Origin: Micromonospora sp. LH3U1
Lineage (GTDB): Bacteria > Actinomycetota > Actinomycetes > Mycobacteriales > Micromonosporaceae
Length of the DNA: 64,000 bases
Assembly (NCBI RefSeq): GCF_028475105.1
Contig: NZ_CP116936.1
Span: 1,674,001 to 1,738,000 of the forward strand
Reading direction: 5' to 3'
A program made the position numbers and the translations under genes. Below the pieces are notes generated by a model. The model saw nothing but the letters and a program-made list of their open reading frames with translations. It was not told the DNA's origin and did no database searches. Each line of letters begins with the position of its first letter. Positions within the stretch are counted from its first letter, which is position 1. Positions 28,544-37,439 of this stretch are shown here, one piece after another.

Positions 28544-29074
28544 TCACTTGGCGACCGGGGACGGGCAGGAGCCCTTGGGCGCCTGCGGAGCGCCGATGTC
28601 ACCGAGGGACTGGTTGACCTCGGTCGTGGTGGCGAGTTGCTGGAAGCGATTGCCCAGCACCACGTCCACGACGTCGTCGGTGCGCGCCGGGTCGTAGCCC
28701 GGCTCGGCGTTGTTGAGGAAGTACGCCTGCAGCAGGTGCGCGGAGCCGACACCCTTGGGGCCGTACCGCAGGATCGCCACGTCGTCGATCCCCTTGGGGG
28801 CGTTACCGACCTTCATGACCTGGAACTTGCGGTTGCGGAAGTCGTCGGCGACGCTGCCGGCCCGGCCGGGCTCGTCGGTCGCGTTCAACACGTTGATCTT
28901 GACGTCCTTGGGCTCGTGCAGAGTCACGTCGGCCAGCGGCCAGCCCTCTGGGCAGCTCTCGGCCGTGCCTGCCTTCCCCTGGCTGTCCCGGACGATCGCG
29001 GTGACCACGAATGCCAGGGCCAGCACCCCCAGCAGGCCGACGACGACGAGTGCTCGCACTCGCGCAAAACTCAT
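28544..29074 (-). CDS. cei: LytR C-terminal domain protein (Cei-like)
   Basis: A 176-residue envelope protein: one N-terminal transmembrane anchor (ALVVVGLLGVLALAFVVTAI, residues 9-28), then an extracytoplasmic LytR_C domain (DVKINVLNATDEPGRAGSVA and ILRYGPKGVGSAHLL). Size, topology and place between suhB and a DUF4193 gene match mycobacterial Rv2700 (Cei, cell envelope integrity). It likely acts at the cell surface. The symbol is given by synteny and domain, not by a full alignment. Confidence 0.75.
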   Translation of the reverse strand: MSFARVRALVVVGLLGVLALAFVVTAIVRDSQGKAGTAESCPEGWPLADVTLHEPKDVKINVLNATDEPGRAGSVADDFRNRKFQVMKVGNAPKGIDDVAILRYGPKGVGSAHLLQAYFLNNAEPGYDPARTDDVVDVVLGNRFQQLATTTEVNQSLGDIGAPQAPKGSCPSPVAK

Positions 29075-29492
29075 CTGGGCGCTCCCGGGACCTCAGGTGG
29101 GTGGCGGCGGCCGGCACCGATCGGACTGGCCGCCGGCCGTCGAATACGCCGCTGAGGTTAACGGTTGTCCGGCCGTCGCGTGGAAACAGCCCGACATGCC
29201 GGCGCGCCGACCGTGAACCAGGTACTACTACCCCTATCTTCGTGTCGCCTGAATCACATTGGGAACAACTTCGCGTGCGGGGGCGTACATCTCAGCCGCA
29301 AGGGCGGTATACATGCCTCGCCCAAGGGGGGGTAAGGTTCCGCGCTCGCAGGGGAGTTGCCTCAGCGAGCTCGACCCGTTCGGTCCTCGGGTCGGGTGCC
29401 CGACACAAGTGGTGGCCGGCCAACGGAACCGAAACAGCGTCGTCCGGCGTTACAACCGGAAGCGACAACATCGATATGGGAGAGTGAAACCG

Positions 29493-29789
29493 ATGGCCAC
29501 CGACTACGACGCCCCGCGTCGCGATGAGGTCGACCTCGGCGAGGACAGCCTGGAAGAGCTCAAGGCCCGGCGCGTCGACTCACAGTCGGGCGCGGTGGAC
29601 GTCGACGAGGCCGAGGTGGCCGAGAGCTTTGAGCTGCCCGGTGCCGATCTGGCCGACGAGGAGCTCACGGTCAAGGTGCTTCCGATGCAGCAGGACGAGT
29701 TCCGGTGCGCCCGCTGCTTCCTGGTCCATCACCGTAGCCAGCTGGCGGTCGAGCGTAACGGCGAGTTGATCTGCCGCGAGTGCGTCTGA
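29493..29789 (+). CDS. DUF4193 zinc-ribbon protein
   Basis: A 98-residue actinobacterial protein beginning MATDYDAPRRDEVDLGEDSL, acidic in its first 60 residues. It ends with a zinc ribbon FRCARCFLVHHRSQL...ICRECV (two CxxC pairs). Function unknown. The 418-base divergent gap before it (29075-29492) holds no gene I can support. It contains a plausible -10 region (GTAAGGT, about 29329-29335) but nothing stronger. Confidence 0.85.
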   Translation: MATDYDAPRRDEVDLGEDSLEELKARRVDSQSGAVDVDEAEVAESFELPGADLADEELTVKVLPMQQDEFRCARCFLVHHRSQLAVERNGELICRECV

Positions 29790-29797
29790 CAACCGCG

Positions 29798-29840
29798 ACA
29801 CCGGCGGCGGCCTCCTGAACGGGGCCGCCGCTGCCGGTGT
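29798..29840 (+). terminator. Terminator-like hairpin after the DUF4193 gene
   Basis: ACACCGGCGGCGGCC (29798-29812) pairs, with one bulge, with 29823-29840. It starts 9 bases after the stop. Confidence 0.65.
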
Positions 29841-29905
29841 AGGCGTGCGGTGGTGGTGGGTACCTGCTTGACTCGTAGCGGCCAGCCACAGCACCGGGAG
29901 GTCCG

Positions 29906-30703
29906 ATGAGCGATCGAGGCGGCACCACCGACGGCGGCGCGGACGACCTCGGCGCCACCGTCGCGGCGTTGACCGCGGACGACATCGAGCCCGCCCGACG
30001 CCGTCAACTGCTGACCCGGATGGTCGGGCAGGCCCGTGCCCGGGGCGTCGCCGACCTGTTCAAGCCCCGTGCCGCCATGCGTTGGATGGTCGACGCCGTC
30101 GCCGACGTCGCCCCGCATGTACCCGTGCGGGACCTGGACGCTCTGCGCCGGCACTTCCCCGGTCTGGACGACGCCGCCCTGGCCGACAGGCTCATCCGCA
30201 ACGCGTCCCGAGCCACCGCCGCGATCGGCGCGGCCGGTGGGGGAGTCGCCGCCGTCGAGTGGACGGTCGCCCCGACTCTGCTCTCCGCCCCTGTGCTGCT
30301 CGCCGCCGAGACCGTGGCCGTGGTGGCCGTGGAGCTGAAACTGGTCGGTGAGCTGCACGAGATCCACGGTGTGGCGCTGCCGGACGGCGGCAGCCAACGG
30401 GCGGTCGCCCTGGTGCACTCCTGGGCCACCCAGCGTGGGGTCAACCCGATGGTGCCAGGCGTGGGAGTGGGCGCGGTGCTCGGCACCGCCGCCCGCAAGG
30501 AACTGCGGGACATGCTGCTGCGGCGTTTCGGTCGTAACCTCACCACGCTCGGGCCGTTCCTGACCGGCGCGGCGGTGGCGAGCTTCCTCAACCGTCGGGC
30601 CACCCAGCAGATGGCCGATCACCTTCAGGTGGACCTGCGTCGGCGGGGCATTGCCCGGCCCGCGCCACCGGCGGCCCTGCCAGGCCCGCCGACCGGCACC
30701 TGA
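29906..30703 (+). CDS. Uncharacterised protein with hydrophobic central segments
   Basis: A 265-residue protein I do not recognise. The first 95 residues are polar and helical. Residues about 105-145 are rich in Gly/Ala and hydrophobic ([19 protein letters not shown], then [20 protein letters not shown]), and about 180-235 contain a second weakly hydrophobic stretch. The shape resembles EcsC-like membrane-associated proteins but no motif is decisive. ATG 29906 has GGGAGG upstream. It is convergent with the DUF3093 gene across 22 bases. Base composition matches its neighbours. Confidence 0.65.
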   Translation: MSDRGGTTDGGADDLGATVAALTADDIEPARRRQLLTRMVGQARARGVADLFKPRAAMRWMVDAVADVAPHVPVRDLDALRRHFPGLDDAALADRLIRNASRATAAIGAAGGGVAAVEWTVAPTLLSAPVLLAAETVAVVAVELKLVGELHEIHGVALPDGGSQRAVALVHSWATQRGVNPMVPGVGVGAVLGTAARKELRDMLLRRFGRNLTTLGPFLTGAAVASFLNRRATQQMADHLQVDLRRRGIARPAPPAALPGPPTGT

Positions 30704-30725
30704 CGGGCGCGTACGACGTGGTCGG

Positions 30726-31256
30726 TCAGGCCGGCTCGCCGGCCGGCGGGTCGACGCGTGGGCGGATGGCGTCCCGCGCGGTCAGCACCGCCTCGGCCAA
30801 CTCGACCGGGTTCCGCGTGCTGACCACCCAGAACGGGGTCGGATCGGCCGGATCGTCGAGCACCACCTGCACGGCGCCGCTGATCCACGGGCGCTGCACC
30901 ACGAAGGCGAGCGGGTCCGCGCCAACCCCGAGCACCTCACGGCGACCCTCGACGTCCAGCGGCACCACGTCGGCCACGAAGCGCACCGGCAGGCGGGCAT
31001 CGTCCACCCGCAGCTCGGAGTCGGCGACACCGACGCGGATCCGGCCCAGCCACCACAACCCGGCCGCGGTGAGCGGCAACAGCACGGCGAACGGCAGCCA
31101 GGTGCGGACGCCGGAGGCGCCCATCCAGATCTCGACGGCCAGCAGTGCGGCGGCCACCAGCCCGGCCAGCCACAGCCACCAGGGCAGATCCAGCCGTTCG
31201 GCGTACGCCGTGCGGACGGCGACCGGCGGCTGATCGGCGGATGGGGAGGGCGACAT
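30726..31256 (-). CDS. DUF3093 membrane protein
   Basis: A 176-residue actinobacterial protein with two membrane spans ([20 protein letters not shown] near 24 and [20 protein letters not shown] near 52) followed by a cytosolic beta-rich domain ([13 protein letters not shown] to [16 protein letters not shown]). This matches DUF3093, whose gene is divergent from dut in Mycobacterium as it is here. ATG 31256 follows CAGGAG on the minus strand. Confidence 0.85.
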   Translation of the reverse strand: MSPSPSADQPPVAVRTAYAERLDLPWWLWLAGLVAAALLAVEIWMGASGVRTWLPFAVLLPLTAAGLWWLGRIRVGVADSELRVDDARLPVRFVADVVPLDVEGRREVLGVGADPLAFVVQRPWISGAVQVVLDDPADPTPFWVVSTRNPVELAEAVLTARDAIRPRVDPPAGEPA

Positions 31257-31346
31257 GCTCACTCCTGCGAGGGTACGGCGCACGGCGGCTCGACGAACCG
31301 GCAGGATGGCAGGGTCACCCCGAGAACCGGACCGAAGAGGGGACCT

Positions 31347-31883
31347 GTGACCGACGTCGTACCCGTGCCCGTGCAGCTGCTCGACTCCGAGCTGCCGCTG
31401 CCCACGTACTCCCATCCCGGCGACGCCGGTGCCGACCTGGTGGCGGCCGCGGACGTGGAGCTGCCGCCCGGCGGCCGCGCCCTGGTGCCCACCGGTGTGG
31501 CCATCGCGCTGCCGGAGGGGTACGTGGGCCTGGTCCATCCCCGTTCCGGTCTGGCGGCCAGGCTCGGCGTGACGGTGCTCAACGCGCCCGGTACGGTCGA
31601 CGCCGGCTACCGGGGTGAGATCCTGGTCAACCTGATCAACCATGATCGGGATGTGCCGGCGAAGATCTCCCGCGGCGACCGGATCGCGCAGCTCGTGGTC
31701 CAGCAGGTCGCACGGGCGCGGTTCGAGCCGGTGGCTGAGCTGCCCGCGTCCCGGCGCGGGACCGGCGGGCACGGGTCCACCGGTGGGCACGCCGGGCTGG
31801 TGCCGTCGCCGGCGGGCCAGGACCGGGTCGAGCAGCGGCCGGACGACGCGGGCCGCGGGCAGACGGAAGAGGTGGCAGGGTGA
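31347..31883 (+). CDS. dut: dUTP diphosphatase
   Basis: A 178-residue dUTPase that converts dUTP to dUMP. Motif 1 is HPGDAGADL, motif 2 [11 protein letters not shown], motif 3 [15 protein letters not shown], motif 4 [11 protein letters not shown] and motif 5 [11 protein letters not shown]. About 30 residues beyond motif 5 form a polar tail ([14 protein letters not shown] and on) longer than in most dUTPases. GTG 31347 follows GAGGGG by 4 bases. The DUF3710 gene follows after 25 bases. Confidence 0.95.
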   Translation: MTDVVPVPVQLLDSELPLPTYSHPGDAGADLVAAADVELPPGGRALVPTGVAIALPEGYVGLVHPRSGLAARLGVTVLNAPGTVDAGYRGEILVNLINHDRDVPAKISRGDRIAQLVVQQVARARFEPVAELPASRRGTGGHGSTGGHAGLVPSPAGQDRVEQRPDDAGRGQTEEVAG

Positions 31884-31908
31884 GTGTGAACAGCGGAGGG
31901 CAGGCGCA

Positions 31909-32568
31909 GTGATCTTCTCCCGAAAGCGGGCCGATGCCGAGGGGCACACCCGTGACGAGCGGGCCACCGAAGTCCCGGACCGGGGCGATGCGGCGCCGAC
32001 GCTGGTGCGCGGCCCGTACGACATCGCCGAGAGCTACGACGATGTGCAGCGGCTCGACCTGGGCAGCCTGCACATCCCGGCGATCGCCGACGTCGAGGTG
32101 CGGGTGCAGGCCGACCCGCAGGGTGTGATCCAGCAGGTGGTGCTGGTGCACGGGGACAACGCGCTCCAGCTGGGCGTCTTCGCCGCCCCCCGGTCCGAGG
32201 GGATCTGGGATGAGGTGCGCGAGGAGATCCGCCAGTCGCTGCTGCGTGACGGCGCGAGCGCGCAGGAGATCGACGGCGAGTACGGCCCGGAGCTGCACGC
32301 CCAGGTGCGTACCCCGGACGGCCCGACCAACCTGCGGTTTGTCGGTATCGACGGGCCGCGCTGGATGGTCCGCGGCGTATTCCAGGGCCCGGTGGCCACC
32401 GATCCGGCTGTGGCCGGGCCGCTCGTCGAGTGCCTGGACGGCCTGGTGGTCGACCGCGGCCAGGAGGCGAAGCCGGTCCGCGAGCCGCTGCCGCTGCGAC
32501 TGCCCCAGGAGATCGCCGACCAGGCCGACGCCGAGGCGGGCGACGCCGCCGAGCCGCGCCAGGTCTGA
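31909..32568 (+). CDS. DUF3710 family protein
   Basis: A 219-residue cytosolic protein of the DUF3710 family. A polar N-terminus is followed by GPYDIAESYDDVQRLDLGSL, LHAQVRTPDGPTNLRFVGID, and GPRWMVRGVFQGPVA. Function is unknown. It always sits beside dut in this actinobacterial neighbourhood. GTG 31909 has CGGAGGG about 9 bases upstream. Confidence 0.9.
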   Translation: MIFSRKRADAEGHTRDERATEVPDRGDAAPTLVRGPYDIAESYDDVQRLDLGSLHIPAIADVEVRVQADPQGVIQQVVLVHGDNALQLGVFAAPRSEGIWDEVREEIRQSLLRDGASAQEIDGEYGPELHAQVRTPDGPTNLRFVGIDGPRWMVRGVFQGPVATDPAVAGPLVECLDGLVVDRGQEAKPVREPLPLRLPQEIADQADAEAGDAAEPRQV

Positions 32569-32682
32569 CCCGCGCGCACCGGCCCGCCGGAACCAGCCCC
32601 GTCGGCGTACGCTGGCGGCACGGTTCCGGCGTCGCCGGGGCCGGCCGGGGTCGGTGAGCGTGGAGAGGGTGACGCGGAGGTC

Positions 32683-33063
32683 ATGACGACCGACGAGAGC
32701 CGGGTGTCGCTGCGGCGCATCCTGCAACGGTTCACCGCCAGCGAGGCCGAGATCGATGCGCAGGAGCTGCGTCGGGAGAGCGCCGAGTGCGGCGGGATCC
32801 CGGCCCAGCAGTGCTCCCGGGGTCAGCTGGTGTCGGTTGCTGGTCGGCTGCGCACGGTGGTCTACACGCCGCGCACCAACCTGCCCACCCTCGAGGCCGA
32901 CCTGTACGACGGCACCGACGTGGTCACCCTGGTCTGGTTGGGTCGACGGCACATCGCCGGGATCGAGCCGGGCCGGCACCTGACCGCGCGTGGCCGGGTG
33001 GCGATGCGCGATGACAGCAAGGTCATTTACAACCCTTACTACGAGCTGGACTCGCCGAAGTGA
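32683..33063 (+). CDS. OB-fold nucleic-acid-binding domain protein
   Basis: A 126-residue protein whose centre is an OB fold: GQLVSVAGRLRTVVYTPRTN, ADLYDGTDVVTLVWLG, HLTARGRVAMRDD. It corresponds in place and length to mycobacterial Rv2694c. It probably binds single-stranded nucleic acid, but no partner is known. The GT-rich spacer 32569-32682 before it shows no feature. Confidence 0.85.
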   Translation: MTTDESRVSLRRILQRFTASEAEIDAQELRRESAECGGIPAQQCSRGQLVSVAGRLRTVVYTPRTNLPTLEADLYDGTDVVTLVWLGRRHIAGIEPGRHLTARGRVAMRDDSKVIYNPYYELDSPK

Positions 33064-33088
33064 CGGCGCTGCGGACGGAAGGCCGGCG

Positions 33089-33772
33089 ATGACGACGGGA
33101 CAGGACCGGGCGGCACAGCCGGAGACCGGCCCTCAGGACGAGGAGCGACTGCCGACGATCGCCGAGCAGATGGCCGATCAGCTCGGCGGCTGGCGAGGGC
33201 TGGTCGAGTCCAGCATCCCGGTCGTGGTGTTCGTCATCGCCAACATCATCGGCGAGCTGCGGCCGGCGGTGATCGCCTCGGTGTCCATCGCCGTGTTGAT
33301 CGCCGGGCTGCGGCTGGCTCAGCGCCGACCGATCCGGCACGCCATCAACGGGCTGTTCGGCGTGGGCGTCGGAGCGGCCATCGCCTGGCGCACCGGCGAC
33401 GAGCGCGATTTCTACCTTCCCGGCATCCTCTACGGCATCGGCTACGGGATCGCCCTGCTGATCTCGGCGGTCATCCGGCAGCCGCTGGTGGGCTGGATCT
33501 GGTCGGTGCTGGTCGCCAAGGGCCGTTCGGAGTGGCGGGACGACCCGAAGCTGGTGCGCGTCTTCACCCAGCTGACCGTGCTCTGGGGCGTGGTCTGGTT
33601 GGCCAAGGTGGGCGTGCAGGCCGGGCTCTACCTGGCCCACCAGGACACCGCGCTGGGCGTGGCCCGGCTGGCGCTGGGCTACCCGCCGTACGCGCTGCTG
33701 CTGCTGATCACGGTCTGGACGGTGCGCCGGGTCACCCGGGAGCCGCAGCCGACCCCGCTGCCCGGCGCCTGA
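33089..33772 (+). CDS. DUF3159 membrane protein
   Basis: A 227-residue inner-membrane protein with about five spans (VVVFVIANIIGELRPAVI, SIAVLIAGL, GLFGVGVGAAIAW, GIGYGIALLISAVI, and a last near the C-terminus). The family signature is EQMADQLGGWRGLVESSIPV at the start. Unknown function; conserved next to the OB-fold gene and the TrkA pair. It ends 60 bases from the convergent trkA gene. Confidence 0.85.
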   Translation: MTTGQDRAAQPETGPQDEERLPTIAEQMADQLGGWRGLVESSIPVVVFVIANIIGELRPAVIASVSIAVLIAGLRLAQRRPIRHAINGLFGVGVGAAIAWRTGDERDFYLPGILYGIGYGIALLISAVIRQPLVGWIWSVLVAKGRSEWRDDPKLVRVFTQLTVLWGVVWLAKVGVQAGLYLAHQDTALGVARLALGYPPYALLLLITVWTVRRVTREPQPTPLPGA

Positions 33773-33832
33773 GCGGGGCCGGGCCACCAGGACCACCCCG
33801 CACGCGCCCGCCGGTAGCGTGAACCCGTCGGC

Positions 33833-34522
33833 TCAGCGTGAACCGCGGGTCCGCTCGACGCTGTCCGCTCCGAGGATCACCGCGCGGACCTCGTCCTCCA
33901 CCTCGGCGGTGCAGACGAAGATCAGCTCGTCGCCGGCCTCGATCGGGTCGTCCGGGCTGGGCACCAGGACCCGCTTGCCACGCAGGATCGCCACCAGCGC
34001 GGAGTCGCGGGGCAGCGGCACGGCGTGGATCGGCTGACCGACGTAGGGCGCGGTCGGTGGCAGGGTGATCTCGACCAGGTTCGCCTCGCCCTGCCGGAAG
34101 GTCATCAGCCGGACCAGGTCGCCGACGGTGACCGCCTCCTCGACCAGTGCGGCCATCACCCGCGGTTTGCTCACCGCGACGTCCACGCCCCACTGCTCGG
34201 TGAACAGCCACTCGTTCTCGGCCCGGTTGACCCGGGCGACCACGCGGGGCACCGCGAACTCGGTCTTGGCCAACAGCGACAGCACCAGGTTGGTCTTGTC
34301 GTCGCCGGTCGCCGCGACCACCACGTCGCACCCGGCGATGTTGGCCTCTTCCAGGCTGGACAGCTCGCAGGCGTCGGCCAGCACCCACTCGGCGGCCGGC
34401 ACCCGGTCCGGACGCAGCATCTTGGGTTGGCGCTCGATCAGCATCACCTGGTGGCCGTTGTCGATCAACTCCTGGGCGATCGAGCGGCCCACGTTGCCCG
34501 CGCCCGCGATGGCGACCCGCAT
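33833..34522 (-). CDS. TrkA-family potassium-uptake regulator (CeoC-like)
   Basis: A 229-residue RCK protein. The N-terminal Rossmann motif MRVAIAGAGNVGRSIAQEL binds NAD(H) or ATP, and a C-terminal TrkA_C domain (residues 140-225) is present. It corresponds to mycobacterial CeoC. It lies 3 bases after the stop of a second TrkA gene, so the two are surely co-expressed and likely form a heteromeric gating ring for a K+ transporter; the KimA-like gene divergent from them is the natural partner. Confidence 0.9.
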   Translation of the reverse strand: MRVAIAGAGNVGRSIAQELIDNGHQVMLIERQPKMLRPDRVPAAEWVLADACELSSLEEANIAGCDVVVAATGDDKTNLVLSLLAKTEFAVPRVVARVNRAENEWLFTEQWGVDVAVSKPRVMAALVEEAVTVGDLVRLMTFRQGEANLVEITLPPTAPYVGQPIHAVPLPRDSALVAILRGKRVLVPSPDDPIEAGDELIFVCTAEVEDEVRAVILGADSVERTRGSR

Positions 34523-34525
34523 GGC

Positions 34526-35191
34526 TCAGTGCCCTCCTTCCGGCGGCGTCGCCGCCACCGACGTGACCGTCGCCACGATGTCATCGCTGACCAGCATGAA
34601 CACCTGGTCACCCTCCTGCACGACGGTCGAGCCGGTGGGCAGCGTGCCGATGCCGAAGCGGATCAGATAGGCCACCCGTGCTCCGGACGCCTCCTCCAGC
34701 GTTCGCACCGAACGGCCGATCCAGTCCTTGTGCACCGGCACCTCGACGATCGACACGGTGCTCGTGGAGTCGCGGAAGATCTCCACGTTGCCCTCCGGCA
34801 CCAGGTGCCGCAGCATCCGGTCGGCCGTCCAGCGAACGGTCGCCACGGTGGGGATGCCCAGCCGCTCGTAGACCTGCGCCCGGCGCTGGTCGTAGATGCG
34901 GGCAGCGACCCGGGACACGCCGAACGTCTCGCGGGCCAGCCGGGCCGAGATGATGTTGGAGTTGTCGCCGCTCGACACCGCCGCGAAGGCGTCCGCGCGC
35001 TCGATGCCAGCCTGTCGCAGCACCTCGCCGTCGAAGCCGGCCCCGGTCACGGTGATTCCGGCGAAGTCGGGACCGAGCCGGCGGAAGGCGTCGGCGTCCT
35101 GGTCGATCACCGCCACCGAGTGCCCTCGGGACTCCAGGCTGTGGGCGAGGGTCGATCCGACCCGACCACATCCCATGATCACGACGTGCAC
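34526..35191 (-). CDS. TrkA-family potassium-uptake regulator (CeoB-like)
   Basis: A 221-residue RCK protein: VHVVIMGCGRVGSTLAHSL at the N-terminus, an acidic strand end (VIDQDADAFRRL) and a TrkA_C domain ending EGDQVFMLVSDD. It corresponds to mycobacterial CeoB. GTG 35191 follows GGGAGGG. It is divergent from the transporter at 35355 across about 160 bases. Confidence 0.9.
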   Translation of the reverse strand: MHVVIMGCGRVGSTLAHSLESRGHSVAVIDQDADAFRRLGPDFAGITVTGAGFDGEVLRQAGIERADAFAAVSSGDNSNIISARLARETFGVSRVAARIYDQRRAQVYERLGIPTVATVRWTADRMLRHLVPEGNVEIFRDSTSTVSIVEVPVHKDWIGRSVRTLEEASGARVAYLIRFGIGTLPTGSTVVQEGDQVFMLVSDDIVATVTSVAATPPEGGH

Positions 35192-35340
35192 GCTGTCCCT
35201 CCCAAGGTGCGTACCGCTTCCGTTGCCGGTGGCCTTCGAGTGCGAGCCTGCCACGTCCCGGCGGACAGCGGGGACCGACGGTACCCCGCCGCTGCGAGCA
35301 GCGGTGATCGCCCACCCCCGCGCTCCCACCGTGGTGGTCG

Positions 35341-35346
35341 TACTCT
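35341..35346 (+). promoter_or_regulatory. Candidate leaderless -10 box of the transporter gene
   Basis: TACTCT ends 8 nt before GTG 35355. No Shine-Dalgarno precedes that GTG, so a leaderless start fits. Confidence 0.4.
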
Positions 35347-35354
35347 TGGCGTTC

Positions 35355-37439
35355 GTGGCCAGTCCCACCTCGCTGCTGAAGCGGCTTCTCCTCGGTCGAC
35401 CGTTCCGGTCCGACCGGCTTCAGCACACCCTCCTGCCGAAGCGCATCGCGCTGCCCGTGTTCGCCTCCGACGCGCTGTCCAGCGTCGCGTACGCGCCCGA
35501 CGAGATCCTGCTGACCCTCTCCATCGCCGGCGCCTCGGCGTTCCTGTTCTCCCCGTGGATCGCGCTGGCCGTGGTCGTGGTCATGCTCACCGTGGTGGCG
35601 AGCTACCGGCAGAACGTGCACGCCTACCCCTCCGGTGGTGGCGACTACGAGGTGGCCACGGTCAACCTGGGCCCGAAGTTCGGCGTCGGGGTGGCCAGCG
35701 CGCTGCTGGTCGACTACGTGCTCACGGTGGCGGTGTCGGTCTCCTCCGGGGTGGCCAACCTCGGCTCGGTGGTGCCGTTCGTGGCCACCCACAAGGTCCT
35801 GATCGCGGTCATCGCGGTGGTGCTGCTGACGGCGGTCAACCTGCGCGGGTTGCGCGAGTCCGGCACAGCGTTCGCCATCCCCACCTACGGCTTCGTCATC
35901 GTGATGCTCGGGATGCTGCTCACCGGGCTGTTCCGGGTCTTCGTGCTGGGCGACGACCTCCGTGCGCCCAGCGCCGACCTGGTGATCCAGGCCGAGCACA
36001 GCGTGACCGGGTTCGCACTGGTCTTCCTGCTGCTGCGGACGTTCAGCTCGGGCGCCGCCGCGCTCACCGGCGTCGAGGCGATCTCCAACGGCGTGCCGGC
36101 GTTCAAGGCCCCGAAGAGCCGCAACGCCGCCACCACGCTGCTGCTGCTCGGCACCATCTCGGTCAGCATGCTGGTCGGGATCATCTGGCTGGCCCGGCTG
36201 ACCCACCTGCAGTTCGTCGAGGACCCGGCCCTGCAGATCGTCTCCGGCCCCGACGGCTACGTGCAGAAGACGGTGACCACCCAGCTCGGCGAGACGGTCT
36301 TCGGGTCCGGGTCGATCCTGCTCTACGTGCTGGCCGGAGTGACCGCCCTGATCCTGTTCCTGGCCGCGAACACCGCGTTCAACGGTTTCCCGGTGCTCGG
36401 CTCGATCCTCGCCCAGGACCGCTATCTGCCCCGCCAGTTCCACACCCGGGGCGACCGGCTGGCCTTCTCCAACGGCATCACCTTCCTCGCCCTCTTCGCG
36501 ATCGTGCTGATCGTCGGCTTCCAGGCCGAGGTGACGAAGCTGATCCAGCTCTACATCGTCGGGGTCTTCGTCTCGTTCACCGTCTCCCAGGCCGGCATGA
36601 TCCGGCACTGGAACCGGCACCTGAGGACCGAGCGGGACCCGGAGGCACGCCGCCGGATGCACCGCTCGCGGGCGATCAACACGTTCGGCATGGGCCTGAC
36701 CGGCACGGTGTTGGTGATCGTCCTGGTCACCAAGTTCCTGCTCGGCGCCTGGATCGCGATCGCCGCGATGGCGGTGATCTACGTGCTGATGCTGGCCATC
36801 CGCCGGCACTACGACCGGATCGCCGTCGAGCTGACCCCGCCGGACGAGGGCCGGGCCGTGCTGCCCGCCCGCAACCACGCGATCGTGCTGGTCAGCAAAC
36901 TGCACCAGCCGACGCTGCGGGCCATCGCCTACGCCCGGGCCACCCGCCCGGACACGCTGACCGCCGTGACCGTCAACGTGGACGAGAAGGACACCCGGGA
37001 CCTGCAGGCCGACTGGGAGCGGCGGGAGATGGCCATCCCGCTCACCGTCATCGACTCGCCGTACCGGGAGATCACCCGTCCGATCCTGGACTTCGTCGCC
37101 TCCACCCGCCGCAAGTCACCCCGGGACGTGGTCACCGTCTTCATTCCGGAGTACGTGGTCGGACGCTGGTGGGAGAACCTGCTGCACAACCAGAGCGCCC
37201 TGCGCCTCAAGGGCCGGCTGCTCTTCGAACCGGGAGTGATGGTGGTGAGCGTGCCGTGGCAGCTCGCGTCGACAGCGAACAAGAACCTGGAGCGGCTGGA
37301 CGCGACGCTGTCCCGGACCCCGGCGCGGGGGCCGCGGGGCACGGTGCCGCCGGTGGTCTCCGCCCCGCCGGTGGTCTCCGCCCCGCCGGGCGAGGGTGGC
37401 CCGGTGGACAGTGGCACGGTCGGGAACGGCCGTGACTGA
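35355..37439 (+). CDS. APC-superfamily transporter, KimA/KUP-like potassium importer candidate
   Basis: A 694-residue protein with about 12 spans (residues 30-470) and a 200-residue cytosolic C-terminal domain. The opening LLKRLLLGRPFRSDRL, the text KRIALPVFASDALSSVAYAPDEIL, and the soluble domain with a nucleotide-binding-like fold (HAIVLVSKLHQPTLRAIAYA) follow the pattern of Bacillus KimA rather than an amino-acid permease, as such genes are usually labelled. The neighbouring TrkA pair supports K+ transport. The extreme C-terminus has a PPVVSA direct repeat. It overlaps the next gene by 8 nt. Confidence 0.75.
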   Translation: MASPTSLLKRLLLGRPFRSDRLQHTLLPKRIALPVFASDALSSVAYAPDEILLTLSIAGASAFLFSPWIALAVVVVMLTVVASYRQNVHAYPSGGGDYEVATVNLGPKFGVGVASALLVDYVLTVAVSVSSGVANLGSVVPFVATHKVLIAVIAVVLLTAVNLRGLRESGTAFAIPTYGFVIVMLGMLLTGLFRVFVLGDDLRAPSADLVIQAEHSVTGFALVFLLLRTFSSGAAALTGVEAISNGVPAFKAPKSRNAATTLLLLGTISVSMLVGIIWLARLTHLQFVEDPALQIVSGPDGYVQKTVTTQLGETVFGSGSILLYVLAGVTALILFLAANTAFNGFPVLGSILAQDRYLPRQFHTRGDRLAFSNGITFLALFAIVLIVGFQAEVTKLIQLYIVGVFVSFTVSQAGMIRHWNRHLRTERDPEARRRMHRSRAINTFGMGLTGTVLVIVLVTKFLLGAWIAIAAMAVIYVLMLAIRRHYDRIAVELTPPDEGRAVLPARNHAIVLVSKLHQPTLRAIAYARATRPDTLTAVTVNVDEKDTRDLQADWERREMAIPLTVIDSPYREITRPILDFVASTRRKSPRDVVTVFIPEYVVGRWWENLLHNQSALRLKGRLLFEPGVMVVSVPWQLASTANKNLERLDATLSRTPARGPRGTVPPVVSAPPVVSAPPGEGGPVDSGTVGNGRD

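Noticed and set aside
29075..29492. A gene in the 418-base gap before the DUF4193 gene
   Set aside because: A frame extending the DUF4193 protein upstream reads Arg/Gly-rich text with no similarity to the family, and the family start at 29493 is clear.
34025..37435. A very long (over 1,100-codon) alternative reading across the TrkA and transporter genes
   Set aside because: It is a high-GC shadow frame: its composition is His/Arg/Pro/Gln-rich with no family motif, while the true genes in other frames carry full domains.
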